Made by a program: the position numbers and the translations under genes. Positions 1 through 11,111 of a stretch of DNA of 64,000 nt are shown here, in pieces. Each line of letters starts with the position of its first letter. The stretch's first letter is position 1. The notes beneath the pieces are model-generated. The model saw only the letters and a program-made list of their open reading frames with translations. It searched no databases and was not told where the DNA came from. The DNA comes from Hofstenia miamia. Taxonomy: Eukaryota; Xenacoelomorpha; Acoela. The stretch covers positions 649,896 through 713,895 of the forward strand of contig SCFE01000027.1 of assembly GCA_004352715.1 (NCBI GenBank), read 5' to 3'.

Positions 1-702
1 AGATATGAATTGAACTATCAGGAGTATCTAATAAATTAATTACTATCTGCAGTTCTGTGGGGTCACGATTGTTCTTGTTAAAGAGATTAGCCTCCTATAC
101 GAGGGATCAAAATGTGATGCAAATTTACAAGTCGTATATTATCTTACCCCTGTTCGAATATGCATCACCTATATGGCAATTCTAAGTATCTCTCAATCAC
201 ATCCACTAGAAAAATGCAAATACGCGCTATAAAAATAATTCTTGGCTATAGTTATGCTCAAAATTTTACGAATGCGGATTGCTTCCACCTTAAAACGGAT
301 TAAAAATGTGACACCTAGATGCATGTGTGAATAGAAACCAGTGCTAAAAAAATCTTCCCACTGAGAATACAACATGGAATTCTCATTGTCCCTAATATCA
401 AATATCCTAGTCCAATGCACTTTGACACTTCATCTGCAATTTTTGGTCCGAAGCTTCTAAATTTTATTCAAATCCTTCGAACAGCACCGCTGAACGCTAA
501 CAATTCAAATTTACTCAGACAAACATATCAAACAGTTATCATGATATCAATGCTCATAGACGGATTTGAAAAATGCTTAAAATTTAAAATTAACATGTTT
601 CGGCTTGCCACTGTCATTATCAACAAGTTTTTCACTATAGAATTCAAGAGATATTCAATATATAACTTGGACGTTAAAGTGGATTATTTAACCATCTTCT
701 AG
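1..702 (+). pseudogene. Decayed LINE copy, region after the reverse transcriptase
   Basis: Broken reading frames resemble the region downstream of the reverse transcriptase in Jockey/CR1/RTE-like non-LTR retrotransposons. Near 210-255 the plus strand reads MQIRAIKIILGY, which fits the family pattern of a tryptophan-poor helix ending in 'RALRIILG'. A 95-codon open frame at 415-702 follows with no recognised domain. Several stops and frame changes separate the pieces, so this is a fossil. The left end lies outside the window. Family assignment below 'LINE' is not possible from what is seen. Confidence 0.5.
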
Positions 703-807
703 CTATCTTCAAAATCGTAAATTAAGAGCAGAACTAAACGGCATTCTCTCTGACTGGTATTTATATTAAAAATGGTATTATTCAATATATATGTAAATAA
801 TTGAGCA

Positions 808-2310
808 ATGCTACCATATGAAATGCGGTCCCTCTATGATTCGCACTTGGTAGTTAAAAATGGCTTCAGATTTAATAGTGAGTCATTTTCATACATCATA
901 GATACGTGTATTAGATATTCGACTTTTCCTGACCAACCAAAATTGGCAAATCTAGCACCATTATTTAAAAATAAGATGATCCAAAAGCTTGCTTGAACTA
1001 TAGACCTATTTCTATCACCAATTCGTAATATTTTTAAACGACTACTTTTTAATCAAATTAATGAACATTTATATAAACAGAATCTGTACTCTCAAAATCA
1101 ATATGTTTTTCGCAAGTAAATTTCTACAAATGATGCTTGCTATGTTAAGAGCTACCAAAAATTGGAGACCTACGAAAAGCTTCTGACTTTATTGACACCT
1201 GTTTAAATTAAAAAAATAAGAATTCTGGGCTTTTCAGACAAAGGTACAGACCTAATAAGCAGCTATTTCCGCAATCGTAAGCAAAAATTTATACTTAGTG
1301 GAATTTTATATGACTGGATTCTTTTCAAAAATGGCATTCCAAAAGAAATAATTTTGAGACCTTTACCATTCAATATGCATATAAACGATTTAAGCAATGA
1401 GACCCTATGTAATAATATACAATACGCTGATGGTACTTTGCTATTTAGTTAACATATAGGTCTCCTGAAATTACTATAAAAGTTCTCGATGAAAATTTCA
1501 CTTTTCTGGGACCATATTTTCTTCACTAAAACTAAAAATAAACCGATCCAAAAGTTAATGTTGTTTAATTAGCCGTAAATCTAAAGATAATTCCACAAAT
1601 GCTTTTCAGTTTAAACTGAAATTTGATGAAATATACATAGAAAAAAGTTAATTCTTTTAAATATTTATTTATAATTTTTTATTCTTACCTTAATTTTACA
1701 AAACAAATGTTATTTAAAAATGACTATTTCAATTGAGGCTCTTAACAATATATGGCAACAGCTTTCAACTACAGCAAAGTTTCAACAAATTCACTGATTA
1801 ACACAAATTCATTCTAATTATGGAAGCATCTGCAAACAGATATAAATATACAACCTTTGAATAGTTTCAATATGAAACTAATATGCGCTATAAAAATAGC
1901 AGTTAAGCATTTATATAACAGGAATGCAGTAATCAGAAATTAATCAAAACTTTTCTAAATCTAAAAACGTATTAACTACTTTCCTTAAAATATTTGATAA
2001 TTTTGTTCCATACCACAAATCCAATTTTCTATCCACTAAAATTATGGTTAAACATTATCATACAACTCCAAAAATCCAGCCTCTTAACTATAACAAGAAA
2101 ATAATGAAGATTTCATTTCTCAGCTCATTAAAAAATATAGGGAACAATTTACCTAAATCTATAAAACAAATTAATAAATTAAGAGTATTAAAAACTATAA
2201 TTGCAAAAATGTTGGTACTTGATCTCTTGTTTGTAAATCATGATTTTATACAATGTATTTTTTCCAGTATAGAATTGCTATTTAAGATAATTTTTTTGCT
2301 GAACATTTGA
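808..2310 (+). pseudogene. Decayed LINE reverse transcriptase and C-terminal tail
   Basis: The motifs occur in the order expected of a non-LTR reverse transcriptase. LNYRPISI is at 993-1016. GIPKEIILRPLPFNMHINDL is near 1333-1392 and matches the 'G(V/I)PQGSxLGPLLFxxYINDL' block. IQYADGTLLF is near 1417-1446 and is the catalytic YADD box with the second aspartate changed to glycine. After a gap in homology, 2044-2310 encodes a tail with NLPKSIKQINKLRVLK, like the 'WNxLPxxIKxxxSLxxFK' end of such ORFs. Multiple stops and frame shifts make it inactive. Confidence 0.75.
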
Positions 2311-3101
2311 TCAAAAATTTTCAACAATTCAATAAAATTCAACGAAGTTGATCCAATTTCTGACTTGATATTATTTAAAGGAAAATTTCATATACTTAAT
2401 ATGAAGGTATATCATAGGGCCTGTTCTCTTCGACTTTTACTTCTGTAAGCGTATTCAACATGAACGCTTACGTCAGCACTGCAATAATGACGTCATAGTT
2501 TAAAATGTGGATGAGATATTGTAATATAAGTATTACATATGCTGGCCTTTGCCACTATACATTTGACAAGCTCAAAATACAAATAGAGTTTGAACTGGTT
2601 TTTCAAATTGTATTTGTGCAATAGCATGCAAAATATAATGGTATTTGCAATAACAATGAATTTGCTTAATCAGCAAATGTATACAACTTCTGAGCTTTAC
2701 TTGAGTCTAACTTTCTGAAATTCTTATAAAGCCATTAAGCTCTAAAAACAAATTTAATATTTCACTGTGGCATTACAAAATCAAAATAGAAATTCTTGTA
2801 TAAAATACATTTTACTGTATTACACGGTTAGTTTTTAATTAATTTCAATAACTACACTTGTCTATTGACAAATTTGTTTACTGTTATAGCTGATTTGTCT
2901 TACTACAAAAATCCAATGAACATATAAATTTTTTAATAAAATTTATAATTCTTTTGCAAGGCGAAATGGATAGGGAAGCTTGAAGCAGACTATATCATTG
3001 GATGAGTGAATCCACATTATATCAAGGTATGCAGACTTAAGTGGCATGCATAATGATTATTAGTTATTCTGTTGTTTGTGACATAATGGATAACTGTAAG
3101 A
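2311..3101. other. Non-coding stretch with no recognised feature
   Basis: AT-rich sequence between the LINE relic and the 3' end of the GPCR gene. It contains a CRE-like palindrome TGACGTCA at about 2488 and otherwise nothing I can assign. The 3' UTR of the minus-strand GPCR should lie in its right part, but no clear polyadenylation signal was fixed. Confidence 0.4.
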
Positions 3102-3748
3102 TTATTTCTGCATAGCTTTGCATCCAAAACAGTCAAAAAACCAATTCCTAAATGTTCTTCCAAGTAATATGTATAGAAAGAAGTTAATGCCATTATTTGT
3201 AACAGTGGAAACACTATCAATTGTTCCTGTTGCAAGATAAAGCAGAGAACATCGATTACCTTGGCTATGCTCATAGTGACGCAAAGACCAACAAGTCATT
3301 GATACGGTGACAAAAACAGTAAAACTGCAAGAAACAACAAAGAGTAGGAATTCAACGCCTTCACTTTTAGATTTTTTGTTCTGCCCAATTGAAGATGATC
3401 TTTTGTGTGAGATCATTTTAATTGTAATAAGCCCATTAAATAAGATAACCAATATCATCGGTGCAATGCCTTGGTGGACCACCAAATATTCGAACACACC
3501 ACTGTTTTCCCACTCGGGATAAAGGTTGCATGAAGTTACTTCACATTTTTCATATACAAAAAGGACTACAGCTCCCATTGTTAAGTAGTTAAATGCAATA
3601 ATAGCAATAACTAACTTAATAGCATATTGTCCCTTAGATAATGAACTTTTATACATAATAGGAAAGTAGACGGCTGTAAATCTATCCAAAGAGATTATCA
3701 CCACTAACCAGTGAGCGATGCTTGTAGTTGTCCAATCTTGCATCTCAT
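3102..3748 (-). CDS. Class A GPCR (peptide-receptor type), last exon: TM3 to C-terminus
   Basis: About 215 residues of a rhodopsin-class receptor at the plasma membrane. A hydrophobic TM3 ends in SLDRFTAVYFP, with DRF in place of the usual DRY. TM4 is followed by an extracellular loop with cysteines. TM5 runs from about residue 90, TM6 from about 130. TM7 ends in NNGINFFLYILLGRTFRNWF, where NFFLY stands for NPxxY, followed by a short cysteine-containing tail. The exon opens after a consensus acceptor (TTAG at 3749-3752 on the minus strand) in phase 2. The missing tryptophan-proline motif in TM6 and the NFFLY box resemble FMRFamide- and other neuropeptide-type invertebrate receptors (inference). 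A TM1 exon lies upstream at about 6874-7056; the TM2 exon was not found. Ligand unknown. Confidence 0.8.
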
Positions 3749-6700
3749 CTAAGTTTTTTACATTACTACTTGAGAAACTTAACTATTTTTTTACTAGGAT
3801 TATTTGAAAATATCTCTAACTAAAATTGCATTTCACATTAATCATTAGTGGAATAAATTACCTATTTGACCTAGCTATTCATGCCTTGTAAATTTCAACA
3901 ATCTCATTAGTGATTAACGTGGTCTACATTTGGGCTAATGTTCCATCAGTTTCTGTTGCGAACTGTTGATAAAAATCAAAATTTTAAATGACTGTCATCT
4001 TAGTTATAAAATTTATTTCAATTGCAATTTACGAGTTAAACCGCATCATTTTGCAAAAAAATATAATTTTAGGCAATTTTACTGTTTAATAATTTGCTAA
4101 AGTGAAATAGCTGGCCGGTATATGCGAATAGTATTGAATCAGTTACTATTTATTTTAACATACTAACATATGATACATAGAAAAATATAATATGAAAATT
4201 TTATCCAAATATTGTTATATCATTAGGATGAGCATTGCAGATCTAAAACCCATTAAAAATTATCATTAATATGAAGTAAAGAAAAATATATTTTTATAAT
4301 CGAATTTTTTAATTCAGAATTTGTAAATTATTTTGAAAATTATTTAAAAAATATATTATTATTTTTACAGTTTTATTCTCATTACATTTTAATATAGAAT
4401 TCGAAGATTATAAATGGAATCAAGATCATTAAAATTAAAAAAATGAATGAGGGCGTGCGGTGCATTTGCAGTATAGATAGCTCAACTTTTTAAATTAATG
4501 AGAATATTCCATTAAATTTCTCCAAAATAATCGAAACATTCAAAAATCGAATAATATTTTGTTGATAAGATTGTCAGAGAAAATTACCATTACATCTATG
4601 AAACAATTACGTCATCTGCTTGATTAATTTTCATTCTTACAATTTATTTGGAAATGTCCAACATTATTGAAAAATAAATAAATTCATTATATTAAAAATG
4701 ATGAAAATTTGTTTTTCATACAAGTAACTATAAATTATTTCATAATTTCATGTAATACGTAATGTGATTTTTAGTGAAAGTCTGATTGGTTGCCAAGCCC
4801 AAAAAATTTCCTCAGTTCAGTTTAAACGAAGTTGATTAAGCACACATTTTTATTCTGTTGGAAAAATGTTTCAGCTAAAAATGGTCAATCCTATGTTTGC
4901 TATTATTAACTGCTAACAAACTATATTTACGCAGAAACAATAGAATACAATAAATTTGGGTGTTTAGTAGTTGCTTAGGTATTGTACCTATTATTTTTAG
5001 CAATAGATTGTTTGTGACTCTTGAGCTTATCAAAATGTAACAAAAAATCATTATTATAGGTCTTACTATTGCTCGTAGTTTTTTTTTGCAAATATCACTG
5101 ATTGATTGCAAAACGAAACAAAAATCAAATTTCAATGCTTTCATAATTTAACTTAACCGAATTTTGCTACGTGATATTTCAACAGGAAGATCACATATAA
5201 AACAAAATGCTTAAAAACTTTGTCATAAATTGTATACTCTAATAATGTACATGCCATTTTCATCATGTCTAATATTAATTTACGAATATTTGCAAAGTTA
5301 GACACTGCAAAATGATGGAAGTAGGGAAAATTAATTCAGTTACCAAACTTTTGCAAGTACTGAGTTGGAATTGTGAAGCTTGTGATCGTTTGTCCAGCAT
5401 CAATTGGACCATCAAAAATTAATGAAATTGAATCCCATATTGATAAAGCTAAAACATTTGGATTAAGTACATTATACTAAACGAAATCAACGTAAGGTTA
5501 CTCGTTTAAAACATCAAGCAATAAATATTCATGAAATTTTTATTGTATTAGCAATAACTTAGGAGAAAATACTTAGTTGTCGACGTTCAATATAACCTTT
5601 ATGTAAACATTTAGGAAATACTATTCAATTTTTGTTCTAAATGTGAAAATATTTTATCAAAAAAGCAGTTTATATTCATGTTTAGAATTATTCTTTTTAC
5701 TATTCTACATGTTCGTTTAATATATGCCCAATTTTTTAAAGTTATTGAGGTTTATATCTTGATTAAATGCTATGATTTAATTGGGACAAAATTTAATATT
5801 TATATTAATATGAACTCATTTGCAATTAAAATGGATACACATTAGTTTTGTGGTTTGGTAATCGTTAAATATAAATCCTGATTAATGCAAAATTGTTCAA
5901 AGTAATATGAATAAGAAATATCCATGCATTGCCACAATTTAATGTCGATGTTTTCTAATATAAAACCTGCGAACTTAAAAATAATATATTTTCATGAAAA
6001 AGGCAGCTTTGAAATTTTTTTCATTTAAAAAAGTAATAGCAATTATTTTAATTGAAAATGTATGCTTTTCTAAAATTTGCAGTAATTATATGATTAGCAG
6101 AATCATAATATATGTGCAGTTACAATTTTCAATACATGATTACATAAAAAACTATTAGAAAACATATTTGTATATTTAGTATCTTTTTTGAAAATATGAC
6201 AGTTTCTTGAAAATAATATATCAAATTACATGCAATAATTCCTGATTAAAAAATTATAAAATCTATAATATGACTGTAAATAATTGCGGAGAATCTTTGA
6301 AAAAATTGTTTTAAGAATAACATCTTATGAAAACTAACTGAAATGTAAAAAACCATTTTTATTGTTCAATATAATTCTTTGATATAAAACCTTGGGTAAT
6401 ATTTGCGACATCTGACTTAGTTTAGATTTGACAAAATATTTCTAAATGTCTTCACCATATTGATATTCTTTTGCAACCAATGTATGAATTAGTACAATAG
6501 AATTCATTTCTTACAAAGCAAATGTATCAATTCTTAATGAATGAAGTTATAAAACTATGTTAATCTTTAAAATGTACATGCGAGTAGGAAAATTGTGCCT
6601 CATCTCAAAAAATAAAATTATTCATCAAATAAAGATTGTTAGTAAATTTTTACAATAAATTTGAATTTTATATTTATTGAAAGTTTAATTTCATCATCTT

Positions 6701-6786
6701 TATCAGTAATTTTCAAATTATTCAATAGTTTCCTCCATCAATTTATTTATCTATGCATCCATCAAGCTATATATATATATATATAT

Positions 6787-6827
<41 letters not shown>

Positions 6828-6873
6828 TGAATATAATTTATTGTGGAAATTTTATATATTAGGACAAACAAAT
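3749..6873 (-). other. Probable GPCR intron, AT-rich
   Basis: About 3.1 kb of very AT-rich sequence separates the TM1 exon from the TM3-TM7 exon. A short exon for TM2 and the first extracellular loop is required by the receptor fold but could not be recognised. The long minus-strand frame at 4875-5144 has no receptor-like pattern. A (TA)n run is near the right end. Confidence 0.45.
6766..6825. repeat. (TA)n microsatellite
   Basis: Nearly pure TA dinucleotides with one CTT interruption, seen directly in the sequence. Confidence 0.95.
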
Positions 6874-7056
6874 TCTACCCAATAGATATACAATTGATGA
6901 GTTAAACAACTTCACTGAGCGAATTGTGATGAAACTGAGGACATTTGCACCCATGCCCACAAACGAAAAGAAGAGAGTGAACCATGTAACGTACTGACTG
7001 ACAGTATTAGCAAGCTCATTTTGATCAGATGCACAAACCTCAGTGTCATTCAACAT
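6874..7056 (-). CDS. Class A GPCR, first exon: extracellular N-terminus and TM1
   Basis: The frame starts with MLNDTEVC, which holds an N-glycosylation site (NDT). It continues into a hydrophobic segment ending GMGANVLSFITIRSVK, the glycine-asparagine pattern of TM1. The last residues before the intron, FNSSIVYLL, match the 'xxSTNVYLLxLAxAD' start of TM2 in peptide GPCRs. A donor GTAGAA is possible at about 6873, and an alternative GTATAT lies a few codons earlier, so the right boundary is uncertain. It is probably the first coding exon of the receptor whose TM3-TM7 exon is at 3102-3748, because strand, order and missing parts agree. The TM2 exon linking them was not seen. Confidence 0.55.
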
Positions 7057-7617
7057 AAAGTCGATGTCAAATTACAAGTAAAAATTGTTCAAGTATTTAT
7101 GTCCCTACGCGCTTTTTTATTGGTTAGTTAATTTGTTCTTAAAATTGTTGAATTTTGATTAGACACATGTAATTTAATCAAACAATTTCTTTTGCAAAGA
7201 AAATGTATTAACTCGTGCTACAGAATGGATGAAGTTTTCTAAAATTATTTTATGATTTTTTGAAATAATGAAACAGCTAATAACGTTGTAAAATTCGGTT
7301 AGGTATTTAATAGATTTTTTGAATCATTACATGAAAATTTATAAAATATGATATAATCAATATTTAAGAGGCTGAAAAACGACTGAAAGTACTAATGGAA
7401 ACCTTTCCATAAATCTTTTCATTTATACAAAGTACTTCGCAAAATTTTGAGTGAAGGAAGACACATTATCCAAATATTTCATGGAAATATATATCTCTAA
7501 ATTTTTGCAAAATAGTTATCATCTCACTTCAATTCTATCTAAGCCTTAATATTATTTAAGAATATCCTTTCAAAATATTTCTTCCAACCTATATATTCCA
7601 AATGTTCTATTTTCAGA
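7057..7617. other. Presumed upstream region of the GPCR gene
   Basis: AT-rich sequence in which the promoter and 5' UTR of the minus-strand receptor would lie. No TATA box or other element could be fixed. Confidence 0.3.
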
Positions 7618-7725
7618 TTTAAGTGGAAGTGTTCGACGGCTTTCAAAAAATGGTTTCGTTTTCGGTTTTAATACAAATCAAAACCGCGGTTTCGGTTTTT
7701 TCCGTATACCACCGAGCACTATTAA
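7618..7725. repeat. ACCG/CGGTTTT-rich putative transposon terminus
   Basis: A GC-richer island in an AT-rich background, with repeated CGGTTTT and its complement AAAACCG around a central AAACCGCGGTTTCGG. Such subterminal inverted words are typical of non-autonomous hAT-like elements. No terminal repeat pair or target duplication was fixed. Confidence 0.4.
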
Positions 7726-8042
7726 ATGCCTTTTGAAAAAAAGAAGCCTTTGACACTAAATACATGTGAAATATTTCTGTTTCATTCCTAATCTAATCTT
7801 TGTTCTCAATATTGTAATTAATGCATAAAACATTAATAAATTATTTAAAATGTAAAAGAAATACCACATCTCGTAAATTGACTTGCGTAAACTTTTTTAA
7901 AAACAATGCTATTCGCAATAGGAAATAGTTATTAAGACAATTTGTTTTAGATATTAAGCTATTCAAAAAATACTTCAAAGTAAATATTCATTTTAGTAGT
8001 CTTCTTATAGTTTACAATTAACTATGAAAATATTCGCAATTA

Positions 8043-8043
<1 letters not shown>

Positions 8044-8085
<42 letters not shown>
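8044..8085. repeat. (TA)n microsatellite
   Basis: Pure TA run directly left of the TTGCGCTTTGTACA cluster. Confidence 0.95.
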
Positions 8086-8086
<1 letters not shown>

Positions 8087-8282
8087 TTGCGCTGTGTAGA
8101 TTTTAAGAACCCGCTATTTTGCGCTTTGTACAATTCCTACACACACTTGCGCATTGTACACCTTGATAAATTTCAAATTTAATTTCTCAAAAACTATGCA
8201 CTTTTGTAACTTTCAAATTATGGCAATATAATTATAATTAGTATTTTGATATATGATGATCCGCAGCCTTGCGCTTTGTACA
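8086..8282 (+). repeat. Cluster of four TTGCGC(T/A)TTGTACA words
   Basis: The word or a close variant occurs at 8086-8099 (TTGCGCTGTGTAG), 8119-8132 (TTGCGCTTTGTACA), 8146-8160 (TTGCGCATTGTACA) and 8268-8282 (TTGCGCTTTGTACA), all in the same orientation. Spacing is irregular, so this is not a simple tandem repeat. It looks like subterminal repeats of a DNA transposon or a cluster of protein-binding sites; the sequence does not decide. Confidence 0.6.
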
Positions 8283-8834
8283 AACATATTCTTATCAAAA
8301 ACATTTATTTGAAATATCAACAATTATGTTAGAAATTATTACTTAAAAAACGCGGAAAAGCTTGATTTCCTTTAGAATGACTTTTTAAACCAGATTTTTT
8401 GTTTACTGGTACAGCTCAGCTAATGCTGATGTCTCTTCAAAACAACAACGGTAATTATATTAATACACTTAAACAAATATTTTTTATTCAATTTATTTGA
8501 AATCACAGTCCATGCACAGTCACAGTTATCAGCACAGAGCAAGGCGTAGCCAGGATTCTGAATTGGGGTGGCTAAAATTTTTTTGATTAATTGTCGCTGA
8601 TTTTGATGAAACTATAGTATATAAATACATTGATTCAACCATAATTCAACGTTGCTGCAACCAAAACCCAGACTTCTCAACGAGCCGAAATTTCCAATCT
8701 CAGTTCAGCTCGTTTATATTTTGTGTAAGTTCGGCTCGGCTCGTCAAATAAATCTGTGAATGAAGTTCGTTTTAGCTCGATATTTTCTTAAAAAATATTG
8801 TGTTCAAAGTATGGCGTAACTAGTGAAGTACGCC

Positions 8835-9083
8835 ATGGGTCAAAGAATTTTTTACATAGCTCTTCCTAAATTTAATGAACATGTCTTACATAATATTGGA
8901 TATTCGGAAAATGAAGTAAATATTAATGGCTTTGTTGCATGTTTTTCTTGCAAACATGTGTATCATTATAAGTCTTCTGATAAATCCCTCCATCGCCATT
9001 CACGTGAAAATAATAGTTGTGTTTCAAAGCCATCAAATTCAGGCTGGCAATGTTATTTAACATGTTATTTAACAAGTCAATAA
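8835..9083 (+). pseudogene. BED-type zinc finger, N-terminus of a second hAT transposase
   Basis: An open frame from ATG at 8835 contains CFSCKHVYHYKSSDKSLHRH followed by a cysteine. This CxxC...HxxxxC arrangement is like the BED finger that begins many hAT transposases and binds the transposon ends. It is separate from the finger of the hAT copy that starts at 9181. The rest of a hAT transposase of another subfamily resumes at about 10900 and 12460, so this is probably its interrupted N-terminus (inference). CGGCTCGGCTCG words at about 8730 would be its 5' subterminal region. Confidence 0.5.
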
Positions 9084-10879
9084 AATGCTGTTAGTTATTT
9101 ACTTTTCTAACAATAGTGTTATTTATTTTGTGGTTTTAGTCTCATTATTCACTGATACACTTATCTCATTTCAGAACAAGATGGGACGCAAGAAGAGTGG
9201 CGTTTGGAGAGATTTCTCTGAAATCACTATCGATAATGTGCTTCGAGCCAAATGCGATCACTGCGGAATGGATATGGTCGCAAATCCAGAACGAATGGGC
9301 AAGCATATTCAAAAGTGCAAAGAGCAAGGATCCTCTGGGCCAAAACAATCAAAGTTATTGGTTGGAGTGGTACCAACATCAAAGAAACAACATGATGCCG
9401 AGCTTCAGATAGCGAGATACATCATCGCTTCCAACACACCATTCAAACAAGTAGAGAATCCCCAGTTTATCAAGCTTATTCAGAATCTCAATCCAGGAGT
9501 TCAATTGCCTAATCAGAAGAAACTCGCTGGAAGCTTGCTGGAAGAAATATATGAAGAAGAAAAGAAGAAAGCTATTGGTTTAGTGTCTGGCCAAAATGCG
9601 ACGTTGGTTATAGATGGGTGGTCGACTAGATCTAATGATCCCGTCGTCGGGGTTTCCATTGTTACTCCCAACAAGAGCTTGCTGGTGAATACAGTTGATA
9701 ACACTGGAGAGCCTCATACTATTGAGTACTTAACATCGTTAGCAAGAGACCAACTCGAATATTGCGAACTTGAATGGAAAGTCAAGATTACGTCATTTGT
9801 TACCAACAATGCTGCAAATATGTGCGGTATGCGCAGAGAAATCAAAACACAATCTTCATTGCTCCATAGCTATGGCTGCCAGGCTCACTTGATGAACCTA
9901 CTTGCAAAAGACATTTGCAATTCAAACAAGACAATCATCACCAAAGTCGTGACGGTCATCAAGCATTTGAGGAACCAGCATGCAGCATCTGCTGAGTTGA
10001 AGTGATTGAGTATGCTGAGACCTCCCCTTCCCTGTGAGACTCGTTAGAATTCAGTTGCAGATACTCTGCAATATTTTAGTGATCACTGGTCAAATTTGGT
10101 GAACATCATTAACGACACTTCAAGGAGCACCAATGGAGTGTATAGGACCATGGAGGATGTACAACTGAAGCGGGCAGTGACTTATCTGCTGTCGATGTTC
10201 AAGCCTATGAGTGTGGCCCTGGACAAGTTGCAAGCTGACAACTGTACTCTTGGGAATGTCGTTGCTATCTGGAATGATATTTGTAAAAATGCTCCAGCTG
10301 AATACGCTGTTCATGTTTCAAAACGATCGGAAACAGCACTCACTCCTGAAGTGTTAGTGGCCAATCTACTTGATCATCACTTTTCTGGCAGAGAACTGAA
10401 CCAAGTAGAAATGAAAAGTGCTATCGCGTATATTACGGAAATCGACTCGTCCTGCATGCCAGATATAACAAATTTGATAGCAAGAGAAGCACTGTTCGTG
10501 GAATCATTTTTTGGAGAAGAATACAAAAATTTCAAGCCATCAGCCTGATGGAAAACCGGTCACAGACTTGGATTCCCAGAAAAAGTGTGCGACATTGCGG
10601 AATCACTAGTTGGAGCGGTTTCCTCATCAGCTGGCCTGGAAAGACAATTTTCTACTTTGGGACTCACTTATGGAACCCTGTGAGTCAGCCTTGGCGTTGA
10701 GAAAGCCGGAAAACTTGCCTTTTTGTATAGGCAATTGAACAATTTGTAACTGTTTTAAGCCATGTTTGCTTAATTGAAGTTCTCAGAATAAATAACAGTT
10801 TCTAACAAAAAAACATGTTTTTTATGATAAATAACTGTAAGTTAGTTATTTTCGATAGATAACATACAAAATGCCACCC
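9040..10879 (+). mobile_element. hAT transposon, near full length, inactive
   Basis: Candidate terminal inverted repeats are CAGGCTGGCAATGTTATTTA at 9040 and the reverse complement of 10850-10879, CAGGGGTGGCATTTTGTATG. They agree in the CAGG start and the TGGCA...TGTTAT core. The transposase frame fills most of the element. No clean 8-bp target duplication was found, so the ends are provisional. The element appears to sit inside another hAT copy. Confidence 0.55.
9181..10749 (+). pseudogene. hAT transposase, one frame with four premature stops
   Basis: The start at 9181 follows a good splice acceptor (TTTCAG), and the frame stays open in phase for 522 codons to TAA at 10747. It is broken only by TGA 10003, TAG 10045, TGA 10546 and TGA 10681. 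Domains in order: a BED finger (CDHCG...HIQKC, about residues 27-47), the RNase H-like core with the LVIDGWS motif (about 144-150), and a C-terminal dimerisation region with SSSAGLERQFSTLG, the hAT 'SSxxxERxFSxxG' signature. The usual enzyme excises and reinserts the element in the nucleus. Context fits arginine or tryptophan codons mutated to stops (CGA or TGG), that is transitions with no indels. Confidence 0.85.
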
Positions 10880-10894
10880 CTGGTACTGGGGAAG

Positions 10895-11050
10895 GGTTTA
10901 AGATGGTATTTCAATGATTAATTGACATTGGAGCTAAATATGGTTCAATCAACGCTAACGATATATTTCTACATCCTTCTAATATTTCTTGTGGAATATT
11001 GCCAAAATATTTTGATACCGTCACTAAAGATATTTTGTAATAATCAAATA
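10895..11050 (+). pseudogene. Second hAT element, middle fragment (first copy)
   Basis: After one TGA at about 10912, the frame reads LIDIGAKYGSINANDIFLHP and then SNISCGILPKYF. This resembles the segment between the BED finger and the catalytic core in one hAT subfamily. The same coding stretch occurs again at 12459-12561. The frame ends in TAA TAA at about 11040. Confidence 0.55.
10956..11050 (+). repeat. Direct repeat, left copy, flanking the 92-bp satellite
   Basis: This stretch begins TAACG(A/C)TATATTTCTACATC and ends ATAATCAAATA. It is repeated with about 10% differences and a small indel at 12459-12561. Both copies carry hAT coding sequence and bracket the satellite array. Confidence 0.85.
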
Positions 11051-11111
11051 TAACATTGTTTTTATGCAACACTGTATATGACGTCATCTAGAACGTAAAC
11101 TTAAATTCTAA

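Noticed and set aside
3017-3274. Minus-strand frame overlapping the GPCR exon end
   Set aside because: Different frame from the TM6-TM7 coding sequence; a shadow.
9040-10879. Intact, active hAT transposon
   Set aside because: Four in-frame stops interrupt the transposase, and no 8-bp target duplication was found.
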